From CAZISM01 sp964541895 (GTDB lineage: Bacteria; Zhuqueibacterota; Zhuqueibacteria; Residuimicrobiales; Residuimicrobiaceae), in the NCBI GenBank assembly GCA_964541895.1, contig CAZISM010000001.1:62001-126000 (forward strand): a stretch of DNA of 64,000 nucleotides, written 5' to 3'. Positions 44,623-54,434 of this stretch are shown piece by piece. Under the pieces are notes generated by a model, which saw only the letters and a list, made by a program, of their open reading frames with translations, did not search any database and was not told where the DNA came from. The position numbers and the translations under genes were made by a program. The first letter of the stretch is position 1. Each line of letters begins with the position of its first letter.

Positions 44623-46695
44623 ATGAAACGTACAACCATACTCTTCGTCGTCACCCTGCTGGTCGTTCTTGACACGGCATGGACAAATGAGAAAAATATT
44701 TTTGTTTCGCCTGCCGGCCGGGATGACGCGCCGGGAACGCAGTCACAGCCATTGGCCACGGTGCAGGAAGCGCAACGCAGAGCCCGCGCACTGCGGCAGG
44801 ATCCGCAGAATCGCGTAACAATTTTTTTCCGTGCCGGTGATTACGTTTTGAATCAAAGCGTGGAATTCACTGAAGAGGATTCCGGAACCCCTGAGCACCC
44901 GCTGCTGTACAGCGCCTTTCGCAACGAACAAGTCCGGCTCATCGGCGGCCGGCTGTTGCCCGAGACGACTCGGGTGACCGATGCGAATGTGCTGCAAGTC
45001 TTGTCCGTTGAAGCGCGCCGCCATGTCCACCAGGTCGATCTGCGCCGCTGCGGTATCGCTGATTTCGGCCAGCTGTCAGCACGCGGCTTTGGCCGGGCTA
45101 TACAACCGTCTGCCCTGGAGCTGTTCGTCAATGATGCGCCCATGGTGCTGGCGCGCTGGCCGAACAGAGAGTGGACCACCATCAGCGACACGCTGCCCGG
45201 CCAGCGGCAACATGCCTTTATCTTTAGAAACGAACGTATGCGCAGCTGGATCGGTCCAGCCGATGTCTGGCTGCATGGCTACTGGACCTGGGATTGGGCT
45301 GACTCGTATGAAAAGGTGGATACCCTGGACCTGGCCCGTCAACGGATCGTCACCCGGCCTCCGGGCGGCGTTTACGGTTATGCACCGGACAAACGATTCT
45401 ATGCGTTGAACATTCTCCAGGAACTCGATGCCGCCGGCGAGTATTATGTGGATCGTGAAGCCGGGATGCTCTATTTCTGGCCGCCGGACCATCACCCGGT
45501 GCGCCGAATCTGTGTATCGCTGCTGGAGCAGCCGCTGTTGCACCTGAAAAACACCCAGCACCTGGTCATCCAGGGTCTGACCCTGGAATGCAGCCGCGGC
45601 GCCGGTGTCGTCATCGAAGGCGGGCACCATAACCTCCTGCAACGCTGCACTATTCGCAACATCGGTACGGTCGGCGCCTGCATCGGCACCTGGAATCCCG
45701 ATATCGGCGGCGAGATCTATCGCAACACCTTGTACAACAGCAACGGCGGCAGCCATAACGGCGTGCAGAACTGCCACATCTACAACTGCGGCGAAGGCGG
45801 CGTCATCCTGAGCGGAGGCGACCGCAGCACGCTTACGCCGGCCCATAATTTCGTCGACCATTGCGACATTCATGATTGCTGCCTCTGGGTCAATACCTAT
45901 CGTGCGGGGGTGTTCATGTGGGGCGTAGGCAATCGTCTGTCCCACTCGCTGATCCACAACCTGCCGCACACGGCGGTTTTTTTCTGGGGCAACGATCACG
46001 TGATGGAATACAACGAAACCCACCACGTCTGTCTGCAAACCGGCGATGCCGGAGCGTTTTATCTGGGCCGGGACTGGACGCAGAGAGGCAGCCTCATCCG
46101 TTACAACTATTTTCATGATTTGCCGGTGCACACCGTCGGCAAGGGCTTTGTCGATGTCATGGCCATCTACCTGGATGACTGGGCCAGCGGCACAACGATT
46201 TTCGGCAACGTGTTCGTCCGTTGCGGCCGCAGCATCATGATCGGCGGCGGCAGAGACAACGTGGTGGAGAACAACCTGGTGGTCAGTGGCCGGCCCGCCC
46301 TGCACGTCGATGCCCGCGGTATCGGCTGGGCGTCCTACTATTTCAACGGCGAGGACAATGTCTTGTTCTCCCGCTTGGCCGCTGTCAAACCGGAGATGCC
46401 GCCCTATTCGGAGCGCTATCCCGCCCTGAAAACTATATTGCAGGACGAGCCGGCATTGCCCAAGGGCAATCGCATTGCCCGCAACATTATTTGCGGCGGC
46501 CGTTATCGCGAATTGCTGGACAAGGTGGACGAAAACCTGGTCTCTTTTGAACATAATGCGGTGTCAGATTCTGAAACGGGTGTGACCATCAAGGATCGAG
46601 TTCTGCATATTGATCCGGCTCTTGTGAGACAGTCGGAATTTCAACCCATTCCATTTGAAAAAACAGGCCTGTCCAATCAGCCAGCGCAGCCATGA
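44623..46695 (+). CDS. Exported right-handed parallel beta-helix protein
   Basis: 690 residues with a signal peptide (about 1-21). The N-terminal portion DDAPGTQSQPLATVQEAQRRA is the usual lead-in of pectate-lyase-like proteins, with a non-helical insertion at about 150-290. From about 300 on there are repeated beta-helix coils rich in Asn/His/Gly (for example YRNTLYNSNGGSHNGVQNCHIYNCGEGG and NHVMEYNETHHV-type turns). These proteins bind or cleave polysaccharides; no definite catalytic set can be named. It overlaps the following DUF1848 gene by 4 bases. Confidence 0.85.
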   Translation: MKRTTILFVVTLLVVLDTAWTNEKNIFVSPAGRDDAPGTQSQPLATVQEAQRRARALRQDPQNRVTIFFRAGDYVLNQSVEFTEEDSGTPEHPLLYSAFRNEQVRLIGGRLLPETTRVTDANVLQVLSVEARRHVHQVDLRRCGIADFGQLSARGFGRAIQPSALELFVNDAPMVLARWPNREWTTISDTLPGQRQHAFIFRNERMRSWIGPADVWLHGYWTWDWADSYEKVDTLDLARQRIVTRPPGGVYGYAPDKRFYALNILQELDAAGEYYVDREAGMLYFWPPDHHPVRRICVSLLEQPLLHLKNTQHLVIQGLTLECSRGAGVVIEGGHHNLLQRCTIRNIGTVGACIGTWNPDIGGEIYRNTLYNSNGGSHNGVQNCHIYNCGEGGVILSGGDRSTLTPAHNFVDHCDIHDCCLWVNTYRAGVFMWGVGNRLSHSLIHNLPHTAVFFWGNDHVMEYNETHHVCLQTGDAGAFYLGRDWTQRGSLIRYNYFHDLPVHTVGKGFVDVMAIYLDDWASGTTIFGNVFVRCGRSIMIGGGRDNVVENNLVVSGRPALHVDARGIGWASYYFNGEDNVLFSRLAAVKPEMPPYSERYPALKTILQDEPALPKGNRIARNIICGGRYRELLDKVDENLVSFEHNAVSDSETGVTIKDRVLHIDPALVRQSEFQPIPFEKTGLSNQPAQP

Positions 46696-47588
46696 TAATC
46701 TCTGCAAGCCGCCGGACCGACATCCCCCGTTTCTATGCCGATTGGTTTATGAAACGAATCCAGGCCGGCTTTGTCCTGGTGCCCAATCCGTACAATCCGC
46801 ACCACATAGCGCGGGTGTCGCTGGCCGTACGCGATGTTACAGCCATTGTATTCTGGACCCGGTATCCAGGGCCCATGCTGACGAGACTGCACGAACTGGA
46901 CGAACAGGGATTCCGCTACTATTTTCAAATCACCCTGAACCATTATCCCAGCCTGTATGAAGCAAACGCAGAGCCGTTAGCGCGAGTGCTGGATGCTATA
47001 CAGCAGCTGGCTCACCAAATAGGCCCGGCTCGAATCATCTGGCGCTACGACCCAATCTTTTTTTCGCGCGACCTGGATAGCGATTTTCACCTGCACAACT
47101 TTGCCACTCTCTCTCATGCCCTGACCGGCTGCACGCATCGGGTGGTGATCAGCCTGCTGGATGAATACCGCAAAACCGTGCACCGGCTGCACGATCTGCA
47201 GTGCGGATTCACCGGCGATCCGCTGCTACGAGAGGATCTGGCGGCATTGCTTGCGGAACTGGCGCGCATAGCACGGCAAAACGGGATGGTCATGGAGAGC
47301 TGCGCTGAAGCGGTGGATCTGACCGCTCTGGGCATTTACCCGGGCCGTTGTATCGACGACCGGTTGCTGCGAGAAGTGTTTAACCTCAACCTGACGTTTC
47401 GCAAGGATCCTTCACAGCGACCCCATTGTGGCTGCATGGTCAGCAAGGATATCGGTATCAACAACACCTGTCCGGGCGGATGTGTGTACTGTTACGCGGT
47501 AGGCCGTCCATCTACAGCGTTGAACAATTATCAGCGCCATATCTCTGCATCTGACGCCCTGATGAGATTACCTGGAGAAATAACATGA
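46692..47588 (+). CDS. DUF1848 family protein with C-terminal Cys cluster
   Basis: 298 residues. N-terminus MIISASRRTDIPRFYADWF and VFWTRYPGPML are hallmarks of DUF1848. The C-terminal part contains CGCMVSKDIGINNTCPGGC followed by VYCYA, a Cys-rich cluster probably binding iron-sulfur. The fold is related to radical-SAM TIM barrels, but lacks a standard CX3CX2C in the N-terminal place, so activity is unknown. Starts with ATGA overlap of the beta-helix gene and overlaps the next glycosidase gene by 4 bases as well. Confidence 0.87.
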   Translation: MIISASRRTDIPRFYADWFMKRIQAGFVLVPNPYNPHHIARVSLAVRDVTAIVFWTRYPGPMLTRLHELDEQGFRYYFQITLNHYPSLYEANAEPLARVLDAIQQLAHQIGPARIIWRYDPIFFSRDLDSDFHLHNFATLSHALTGCTHRVVISLLDEYRKTVHRLHDLQCGFTGDPLLREDLAALLAELARIARQNGMVMESCAEAVDLTALGIYPGRCIDDRLLREVFNLNLTFRKDPSQRPHCGCMVSKDIGINNTCPGGCVYCYAVGRPSTALNNYQRHISASDALMRLPGEIT

Positions 47589-50146
47589 AACAGACTCTTG
47601 CGCTCCTTCTCCTGTTGGTCATCTGCACGGCTCTTGGCGGCCAGGAGCCTTTTATTGATTCGTTTCCGATCGAGTCCGGCGAGCTTGAACTCACGCGGTT
47701 GGCGCAGCCCAATACGCCGTTCAACAAAGTGGGTCGTCGCTTTGCCATTCTCGGCGCAGAATCCGGTTCGTTCGAGGCCTGGGCTTATCCTCTCAAACTG
47801 TTCCGCAATTTTGAATTCTCGTTTTTTATCGGCCGTTCCACAAAACCGATTCCGGCGCGCGATATCGTTCGCTACATCAAAGTCGCGCCGGCCGCGACCA
47901 CGTTGACTTTTTGTTATCAATCCTTCACCATACAGGCAAGCTATGTCACAGCCATTGACGAGCCCGCCGCCATGATTCTGCTTGCTATAGACAGTGTCGA
48001 GCCATTGACCGTCGTCAGTTCCTTTCTTCCCGTGCTCCAGCCCATGTGGCCGGCCGGCATCGGCGGCCAATCGGCATACTGGAATCAGGAGCTGAGCGCC
48101 TATCAGATTTCTGAACCGACCAGAACCAATACCGCCTATGTTGGCTCCCCGGCCGCATCGGGTATTTCCTATACGCCGGCGCACATGCTTTCCGACACGC
48201 CCAGCGAGTTCAAGATCGAAATCTCCGATCCGCACCTTGTCAAAGACAAATACATCCCGATTTTCATGGTGGGCGGCAAAGCGCCGCGCGATTCGGTCCG
48301 CGCCCTCTACCAGAGAACCCGTCACCGCGCCAGAGAGATCTATGAGCGAGCCCGTTCGCATTACCAGCATCTGCTGGAGAACACGCTTGCCATCCATACG
48401 CCCGATCAGAAATTGGACAGAGCCTTTGCCTGGTGCAAAGTCAGCCTGGACAACCTGATGGTTGCCAATCCGGAACTGGGGGAAGGATTAATCGCCGGTC
48501 TGGGAGCTTCTGGCAGCAGCGGTCGGCCCGGCTTTGGCTGGTTTTTCGGCGGTGATGCCTATATCAACAGCCTGGCGATGTGCAGCTATGGGGCCCTGGA
48601 GGCCACACGAACCGCGCTCTCATTTACGCAGAAATGGCAGCGCCAGGATGGTAAAATGGCCCATGAATTGTCTCAGGCTGCCGGCTATATCGATTGGTTC
48701 AAAAAGTACCCCTATGGCTATATTCACGGGGATACGACGCCGTTTTTCATCGTCGCCGTTGGCAATTATTTCCGCCACAGTGGTGACACCGCCTTTGTCA
48801 AGCAGAGCTGGCCGGCCCTGCAAAAGGCCTTTGACTGGTGTATTTTGGTAGATGAAAACAGGGATGGTTTGATCGACAATCGCAAAGCAGGCCTGGGGTC
48901 TGTGGAATATGGCGCTCTCACCGATCTGTCCACCGATATCTATACCGGTGCTCTATCGGTGGCGGCTTTTGAAAAAATGGAGCTGCTGGCCAAAGTTGTT
49001 CGAGATAAAAAATATTCTGCAAAGGCCCTTAAAGCAAGACGTGATGCGGAAAAGAGTTTTGACTCAAAATTCTGGATGAAAGACAGCTTGACCTACGCAA
49101 ATGCTTTCAACGACATAGGCGACCAGATAGGCGAGGTCTCGCCATGGATCTCCATACCTGCGGTACTGGATGTGGGTGATTCTGTGCACAATCGGCAATC
49201 CATGTACCGACTGAGCAGAGCGGACATGACTACAGATTGGGGAATTCGCAGCATCGCCAACACCAGCCGGTATTACGGCAGTCTGGATTACAACTATGGG
49301 GCGGTGTGGCCTTTTCTCTCCGGCTTTGTCGCCACCGGCCAGTTTAATTGCGGCCTGGTGCAACAGGCGTTTGTAAACATGAAAAATATCGCAGCGTTGA
49401 TTTTTGACAACAATCTTGGCAGTGTCATGGAGCTGTATTCAGGCAGCCATCATATCTGGCCTGCCGAAGGGGTGTCGCAGCAGGGTTTTTCGGCCGCCGG
49501 CATCGCGCTGGCAATGAGCAAAGGGTGGCTGGGACTGGATGTAGATGCGGCCGAACAGAAGGTGACTTTTGCTCCGGTTTTATGGCCCGGGTACTCTGAG
49601 ATCAAGGTGGAGAACATAAAAATCGGCAGTGCGGCTTTGAATATCCAGGTGTCCAGAATAGCGGACCGGTTTGCATTTACCATTATCCCGATCAACGGGC
49701 AGGGGGTAACGCTGATCCTGGCGCCGCGTTTTGGGCCAGCCTGTTCCATTGAAAGGATCCATGCGGTGCCTGAAGAGTGTGGCTACACCCTGCATCAGCA
49801 GGCGCAGGTGGTCCAACCTGTCATCCCGTTGCAGCTGGACCATGATGTTGTGACCGTACTCATCGACACCCGCTCGCCCTGGGAATGGATGCCGGTACCA
49901 GCCTGCAGCCGAATCGGCGATGCCAATTATGGTCTGAAAATCATCAATCTGGAGAAACAGGGGGAATACGGTGTTATCGAGTGTCAGGGGCGCAGGGGAC
50001 GTTCCTACAACCTCGGGCCGCAAAAGATCTCCCGCATCGTCAGTGTTCGCAACGGCTCCATGCGTCAAGCCGGCCGGGATTGGCATCTTGATGTATCCGA
50101 ATCCGGTTCTGCAGATTTCATCCCCATCAGTATCGTGTTCCATTGA
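47585..50146 (+). CDS. Exported six-hairpin glycosidase-like protein
   Basis: 853 residues with a signal peptide (1-19). The N-terminal 260 residues are beta-rich (supersandwich-like). The central region (about 270-690) has an (alpha/alpha)6 barrel as in glycogen debranching/GH15-like enzymes: GFGWFFGGDAYINSLA, DWCILVDENRDGLID, SLDYNYGAVWPFLSGFVA and MELYSGSHHIWPAEG. The acidic residues Asp in GGDAYI and Glu in NVRELYSG-like positions (here MELYSG) are candidate catalytic pairs. Family number cannot be assigned. C-terminal beta domains follow. Part of the same tightly packed operon as DUF1846, beta-helix and DUF1848 genes. Confidence 0.8.
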   Translation: MKQTLALLLLLVICTALGGQEPFIDSFPIESGELELTRLAQPNTPFNKVGRRFAILGAESGSFEAWAYPLKLFRNFEFSFFIGRSTKPIPARDIVRYIKVAPAATTLTFCYQSFTIQASYVTAIDEPAAMILLAIDSVEPLTVVSSFLPVLQPMWPAGIGGQSAYWNQELSAYQISEPTRTNTAYVGSPAASGISYTPAHMLSDTPSEFKIEISDPHLVKDKYIPIFMVGGKAPRDSVRALYQRTRHRAREIYERARSHYQHLLENTLAIHTPDQKLDRAFAWCKVSLDNLMVANPELGEGLIAGLGASGSSGRPGFGWFFGGDAYINSLAMCSYGALEATRTALSFTQKWQRQDGKMAHELSQAAGYIDWFKKYPYGYIHGDTTPFFIVAVGNYFRHSGDTAFVKQSWPALQKAFDWCILVDENRDGLIDNRKAGLGSVEYGALTDLSTDIYTGALSVAAFEKMELLAKVVRDKKYSAKALKARRDAEKSFDSKFWMKDSLTYANAFNDIGDQIGEVSPWISIPAVLDVGDSVHNRQSMYRLSRADMTTDWGIRSIANTSRYYGSLDYNYGAVWPFLSGFVATGQFNCGLVQQAFVNMKNIAALIFDNNLGSVMELYSGSHHIWPAEGVSQQGFSAAGIALAMSKGWLGLDVDAAEQKVTFAPVLWPGYSEIKVENIKIGSAALNIQVSRIADRFAFTIIPINGQGVTLILAPRFGPACSIERIHAVPEECGYTLHQQAQVVQPVIPLQLDHDVVTVLIDTRSPWEWMPVPACSRIGDANYGLKIINLEKQGEYGVIECQGRRGRSYNLGPQKISRIVSVRNGSMRQAGRDWHLDVSESGSADFIPISIVFH

Positions 50147-50203
50147 AGCGCCTGCAGAAATGAAATTTGTTGATACTGTAGTAAAAAACAATTACCTTTA
50201 TTT

Positions 50204-51058
50204 ATGAAACGACTGGGTGCCCATGTCAGTATTGCCGGCGGCGTGCAGAATGCACCATTAAACGCCAGGAGCCTCGCAGCAACCGCTTTCGCCCTGTTTG
50301 TCAAGAATCAGCGGCAATGGCAAGCCGGGCCGCTGCAGAGAGAACACATACAGCTGTTCTCCGACCATTGTCGCGAGCTCTCGTTTTCCATGAAGCATGT
50401 CCTGGCCCATGACAGCTATTTGATCAACCTGGGGCATCCTGAACGGGAAGGGTTGCAGAAATCGCGTCGAGCCTTTCTGGATGAATTGCGGCGATGTGAA
50501 CAATTGGGGATCGCCATGCTCAACACTCATCCCGGCAGTCATTTGCGGGTCATCTCGGAAGAGCAGTGCCTGCTTCGTATTTCAAATTCCATCAATCAGG
50601 CTCTGTCCAAAACCGGTTCTGTGACCGTGGTTCTGGAAAATACCGCCGGGCAGGGCAGCAACCTGGGGCATCGATTTGAGCAACTGGCTTTTATCATCGA
50701 TCATATCGAGGACAAGTCGCGTATCGGGGTCTGTCTTGACACCTGTCATACCTTTGCCGCCGGATACGATCTGCGTACCGTAGAAACGTGCGAACAGACG
50801 TTTGCCGAGTTCGGCCGGATCGTCGGTTTTGATTACCTGTGCGGTATGCATCTGAACGATGCCAAATCCGATTTTGGCAGTCGCGTCGACCGGCATGCCT
50901 CCATCGGTCAGGGCCGGATCGGGCTGACCGTTTTTTCTTATATCATGCAGGACAAGCGCTTTGACGACATTCCGCTTATTCTGGAAACGCCACAGCCGGA
51001 GATATGGCAGGATGAACTGGCCCTGCTGCGCAGCATGATCGGCGATCATGACAACTGA
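50204..51058 (+). CDS. nfo: Endonuclease IV (AP endonuclease)
   Basis: 284 residues, the usual size. Three family signatures are present with zinc ligands: LGAHVSIAGG at the start (His7), LENTAGQGSNLG (Glu), GVCLDTCHTFAAGYD (Asp, His) and GMHLNDAKSDFGSRVDRH (His, Asp, His). It cuts DNA 5' to abasic sites in base-excision repair. It is 57 bases after the glycosidase-like gene and overlaps the GalT region only if the earlier GalT start is used. Confidence 0.95.
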   Translation: MKRLGAHVSIAGGVQNAPLNARSLAATAFALFVKNQRQWQAGPLQREHIQLFSDHCRELSFSMKHVLAHDSYLINLGHPEREGLQKSRRAFLDELRRCEQLGIAMLNTHPGSHLRVISEEQCLLRISNSINQALSKTGSVTVVLENTAGQGSNLGHRFEQLAFIIDHIEDKSRIGVCLDTCHTFAAGYDLRTVETCEQTFAEFGRIVGFDYLCGMHLNDAKSDFGSRVDRHASIGQGRIGLTVFSYIMQDKRFDDIPLILETPQPEIWQDELALLRSMIGDHDN

Positions 51059-51080
51059 TCATTTCTTTTCGGGACCAACC

Positions 51081-52124
51081 ATGGATTTTACCTTCTCCGA
51101 ACATCCGCATCGACGTTACAACGCACTCACCGGAGAGTGGATTCTCGTTTCGCCTCACCGCACCAAAAGACCCTGGCAAGGCAAACAGGAACGCCTGCCC
51201 TCGATTGCGCGGCCCGCTCATGATCCCCACTGCTATCTCTGTCCGGGCAATCTGCGTGCCGGCGGCGTTTCAAATCCCGAGTATGAACACACCTACGTGT
51301 TTGACAACGATTTTGCCGCGTTGCGGCCGGAAACGCCGCTGATGCAGCACTCCGACGATCTCTTCCAGTATCAGAGCGTGCAGGGCACCTGCCGTGTTAT
51401 CTGTTTTTCGCCACGGCACGATCTGACGCTGCCCGAAATGAGTTCCGAGGCTGTTCAGCACGTGATTCGCCTCTGGATGTCCGAAGCGGCGACGCTCGGC
51501 CGCCAATACCGTTGGGTGCAGATCTTTGAAAACAAAGGCGAGATCATGGGCTGCTCCAATCCCCACCCGCACGGTCAAATCTGGGCCGGCAATTTCCTCC
51601 CTGATCTGATTCGCAAAGAGGATCACACGCAACAGCGCTACCTGGAAGAATTCGGCTCGGTGCTGTTGTGTGACTATATCAGCAAGGAAGTCAAAGCCCG
51701 TAAACGGCTGGTGGTTGAAAATGAATCGTGGGCGGTGGTGGTTCCGTTTTGGGCGTTCTGGCCTTTTGAAACCCTGCTGATTCCCAAACGCCATATCCCG
51801 CGCATCACCGATCTGCATGACTTGGAGATATCCGGACTGGCGGACATTTTAAAATCCCTCCTGGTGAAATACGATAACCTTTTTCAGATCTCTTTTCCGT
51901 ACACCATGGGTTGGCACGGCGCACCGTTCGGCGATCCGGATGATCATTGGCAGCTGCACGCCCATTTTTTCCCGCCGCTGCTGCGTTCGGCCTCTGTACA
52001 AAAATTCAGGGTGGGCTACGAGATGCTGGCGGAATCGCAGCGAGATATCACCGCCGAGATGGCGGCGGAACGATTGGCAGAGTTGAGTACAGTGCATTAT
52101 CGTCTTCGTGAAGAGGCACCTTAG
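51081..52124 (+). CDS. galT: Galactose-1-phosphate uridylyltransferase
   Basis: 347 residues. The start at ATG 51081 is preferred because it gives the standard N-terminus (MDFTFSEHPHRRYNALTGEW); an in-frame ATG 33 bases upstream would overlap nfo. Zinc site Cys residues (CYLCPGN) and the active-site HPH in SNPHPHGQIWA are present, as is a second zinc-binding His cluster. The enzyme swaps UDP between glucose-1-phosphate and galactose-1-phosphate in the Leloir pathway. This fits galactose release by the GH2 enzyme encoded upstream in the window, though the genes are not adjacent. Confidence 0.95.
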   Translation: MDFTFSEHPHRRYNALTGEWILVSPHRTKRPWQGKQERLPSIARPAHDPHCYLCPGNLRAGGVSNPEYEHTYVFDNDFAALRPETPLMQHSDDLFQYQSVQGTCRVICFSPRHDLTLPEMSSEAVQHVIRLWMSEAATLGRQYRWVQIFENKGEIMGCSNPHPHGQIWAGNFLPDLIRKEDHTQQRYLEEFGSVLLCDYISKEVKARKRLVVENESWAVVVPFWAFWPFETLLIPKRHIPRITDLHDLEISGLADILKSLLVKYDNLFQISFPYTMGWHGAPFGDPDDHWQLHAHFFPPLLRSASVQKFRVGYEMLAESQRDITAEMAAERLAELSTVHYRLREEAP

Positions 52125-52148
52125 ACTATCACTAACTGTGAGACGGAT

Positions 52149-53684
52149 ATGCTCGGCCAGGTTATCAGCGGTACGGTTCTGGGTATTGATGCCCATCTGG
52201 TCAAAGTCGAAGTTCACCTCGAAGGGGGCGAGCCGCGATTCGTGACCGTAGGCCTTCCTGACGGCGCGGTACGAGAGTCCAAAGAGCGCGTACAGGCGGC
52301 TGTCAAAAATTCCGGTTTTCACATTCCCCCCAAAAAGGTGACGGTGAATCTTGCCCCGGCCGACATCCGTAAAGAGGGAGCCGGCTTTGATCTGCCTATG
52401 GCGGTCGGCATCATCGCCGCTCTGGATGAGGTGGAGGGTCCCCGCTTGCAGGAGTATGTGCTGTTAGGCGAGCTTTCGCTGGACGGCACGGTTCGTCCCA
52501 TCCATGGCGTGTTGCCCATTTCGATCGCCGTGGTCAAATCACCATACAAAGGCGTTATCGTGCCGCGCGAAAATGCGCGCGAAGCGGCCATGGCCGGCGA
52601 TCTGCAGGTTATCCCGGTGCGAACGCTGGCAGAAACGGTGCAATTTCTCAACAGGGAAATTGAAATCCCGCGATTTCAGATCAACCTGGCCGATATTTTC
52701 TCCAGAAATCGCATGTATCGTGAAGATTTTAATGATGTCAAGGGTCAACAGCATGTCAAGCGGGCGTTGGAAGTAGCAGCCGCCGGCGGCCACAATATCG
52801 TTATGATCGGGCCGCCGGGATCCGGCAAGACCATGCTGGCAAAGCGGCTGCCGACCATTTTGCCGGACATGTCCCTTGCCGAGGCGCTGGAGACGACCAA
52901 AATACACTCCGTAGCCGGCCTCTTGCCCACCAGCGACGCCCTCATCGCCACCCGTCCGTTTCGAGCGCCGCATCACACCATCAGCGATGCCGGCTTGATC
53001 GGCGGCGGCGGCATCCCCAAGCCGGGGGAGGTCAGCCTGGCGCATCACGGCGTGCTGTTTCTTGACGAACTGCCTGAATTTAAAAAGAATGTGCTCGAAG
53101 TGATGCGACAACCTCTGGAGGACGGCCGCGTCACTATCGCGCGCGCCAGTTTGTCGCTTACCTATCCGGCGGAGTTTATGCTTGCCGCGGCGATGAATCC
53201 GTGCCCCTGTGGCTACTACACAGACCCCACGAATCAGTGCAACTGCCCGGGGCCGGTGATTCAGCGATACCTGGCCAGAATCTCCGGCCCGCTGCTGGAC
53301 CGCATTGATATTCACATCGAAGTTCCGGCCGTCAAGTACAAAGAGTTGGCAGGGCAGAGCGATGGCGAGAGTTCTGCAGAAATACGCAAAAGGGTGGAGC
53401 AGGCTCGCAGGGTGCAGCGCCAGCGCTTCAGCCGGCACTCGCGGCTGTTCTGCAACGCTAGAATGGAATCCCGCGATTTACGAAGCTATTGCAGCATCGA
53501 CGCCGCCGGAGAAGAGCTGATGAAAATGGCGATCAGCAAATGGGGGCTGTCAGCCAGGGCCTATGACCGGATTCTCAAGGTAAGCCGGACCATCGCCGAC
53601 CTCGCCGGCAGCCCGGCCATTACGTCCGAACATATCAGTGAAGCCATCCAGTATCGAAGCCTTGATCGCTGCGGCGCCTTTTAG
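52149..53684 (+). CDS. YifB/ComM family Mg-chelatase-like AAA+ ATPase
   Basis: 511 residues. An N-terminal Lon-protease-like domain (about 1-170: VRESKERVQAAVKNSGFHIPPKKVTVNLAPADI) is followed by the AAA+ module with Walker A GPPGSGKTMLAKRLP (near 218), Walker B VLFLDELPEF, and the zinc-like CPCGYYTDPTNQCNCP segment. A C-terminal Mg_chelatase_C domain ends the protein. ComM/YifB proteins act as branch-migration helicases in natural transformation in Vibrio and Acinetobacter. Located 24 bases after galT. Confidence 0.93.
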   Translation: MLGQVISGTVLGIDAHLVKVEVHLEGGEPRFVTVGLPDGAVRESKERVQAAVKNSGFHIPPKKVTVNLAPADIRKEGAGFDLPMAVGIIAALDEVEGPRLQEYVLLGELSLDGTVRPIHGVLPISIAVVKSPYKGVIVPRENAREAAMAGDLQVIPVRTLAETVQFLNREIEIPRFQINLADIFSRNRMYREDFNDVKGQQHVKRALEVAAAGGHNIVMIGPPGSGKTMLAKRLPTILPDMSLAEALETTKIHSVAGLLPTSDALIATRPFRAPHHTISDAGLIGGGGIPKPGEVSLAHHGVLFLDELPEFKKNVLEVMRQPLEDGRVTIARASLSLTYPAEFMLAAAMNPCPCGYYTDPTNQCNCPGPVIQRYLARISGPLLDRIDIHIEVPAVKYKELAGQSDGESSAEIRKRVEQARRVQRQRFSRHSRLFCNARMESRDLRSYCSIDAAGEELMKMAISKWGLSARAYDRILKVSRTIADLAGSPAITSEHISEAIQYRSLDRCGAF

Positions 53685-53788
53685 CCGGCCGGGTTCGGCT
53701 GTCAGCCCGGAGGCTTTGGTAAAAATGAAATTTTTCAACCCGCATTATTTGTTAAATATGTTTAGGCCTAACAAAGAGGGAGCTCAAC

Positions 53789-54142
53789 GTGTCCTATCAG
53801 ACCATAGCTGTTGAAAATATTGGGGATATTACCGTTATCCGCGTTCTGGAACGCCGAGTGTTTCTGAAAGTATCGGATCAATTTCGTGATGAAGTGGTTC
53901 GCATCATAGACAGCGGCGCAAATCGCGTAATTTTCGATCTCGGTAACGTACACGTCATGAACAGCTCCGGTCTTGGTGTTTTGATTTTAGCGCGGGATTT
54001 GCTGCAGAAAAAGGGAGGAAAAATCGTTCTCTGCGGTTTCCTCAAGGTGATGGAAGAGATATTTTATCGCATGCATCTTGATAATTTTTTTCATATTTGC
54101 AAAGACGTGCCGGATGCAGTGGCGGTGATGGGGCAGGGATAA
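53789..54142 (+). CDS. STAS-domain anti-sigma-factor antagonist
   Basis: 117 residues starting at GTG 53789, preceded by GAGGGAG. A single STAS domain is visible with the phospho-acceptor region VHVMNSSGLGVLILARDLL (Ser within NSSG where DSSG is more usual). Such proteins compete for anti-sigma kinases, but no partner kinase is encoded nearby. A small inverted repeat (CAGGGAT/ATCCCTG, 54134-54153) overlaps the stop codon. Confidence 0.88.
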   Translation: MSYQTIAVENIGDITVIRVLERRVFLKVSDQFRDEVVRIIDSGANRVIFDLGNVHVMNSSGLGVLILARDLLQKKGGKIVLCGFLKVMEEIFYRMHLDNFFHICKDVPDAVAVMGQG

Positions 54143-54434
54143 AAAAATCCCTGTATGAACGCAAGGCGGTTGTTGAACCGCTGCAAATTACGGTGGGGGC
54201 CGCCTAAATATTTTTTACTTCCACTGCACTTTTCCGGGGAAAAGGGAGGCTTGTAATACATATTTTAGAGCTTGGCTCCCTTGTGATAGGTGTTGGTTCA
54301 ATTTGCTCGTGCGTCACATACAGGGAGATGTTTTTACCGCTGTTTTAATGTCCTAATTCCTGGTATAAAAGTCAAGCGAAAAATGAAGTATAAAAAACAT
54401 TTTGCTTTTAATAACAACCTGAGTACATTGCCAT
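54143..54434. other. Noncoding gap with possible terminator and promoter
   Basis: After the STAS stop, GCGGTT/AACCGC (54166-54181) can form a 6-bp hairpin, and GGCGG with CCGCC (54165-54204) an alternative larger one, followed by TATTTTTTA; a weak terminator is likely. Nearer the next gene, TGGTATAAA (54361-54369) is an extended -10 element, without a good -35. No coding frame or known RNA is recognised. Confidence 0.4.

Noticed and set aside
43163..46554. Two long - strand frames (490 and 492 codons)
   Set aside because: They are opposite to DUF1846 and the beta-helix gene, both of which have clear family motifs.
54134..54153. CAGGGAT/ATCCCTG repeat as a terminator
   Set aside because: It spans the STAS stop codon with an A-only loop and no T run follows, so it is too weak to call.
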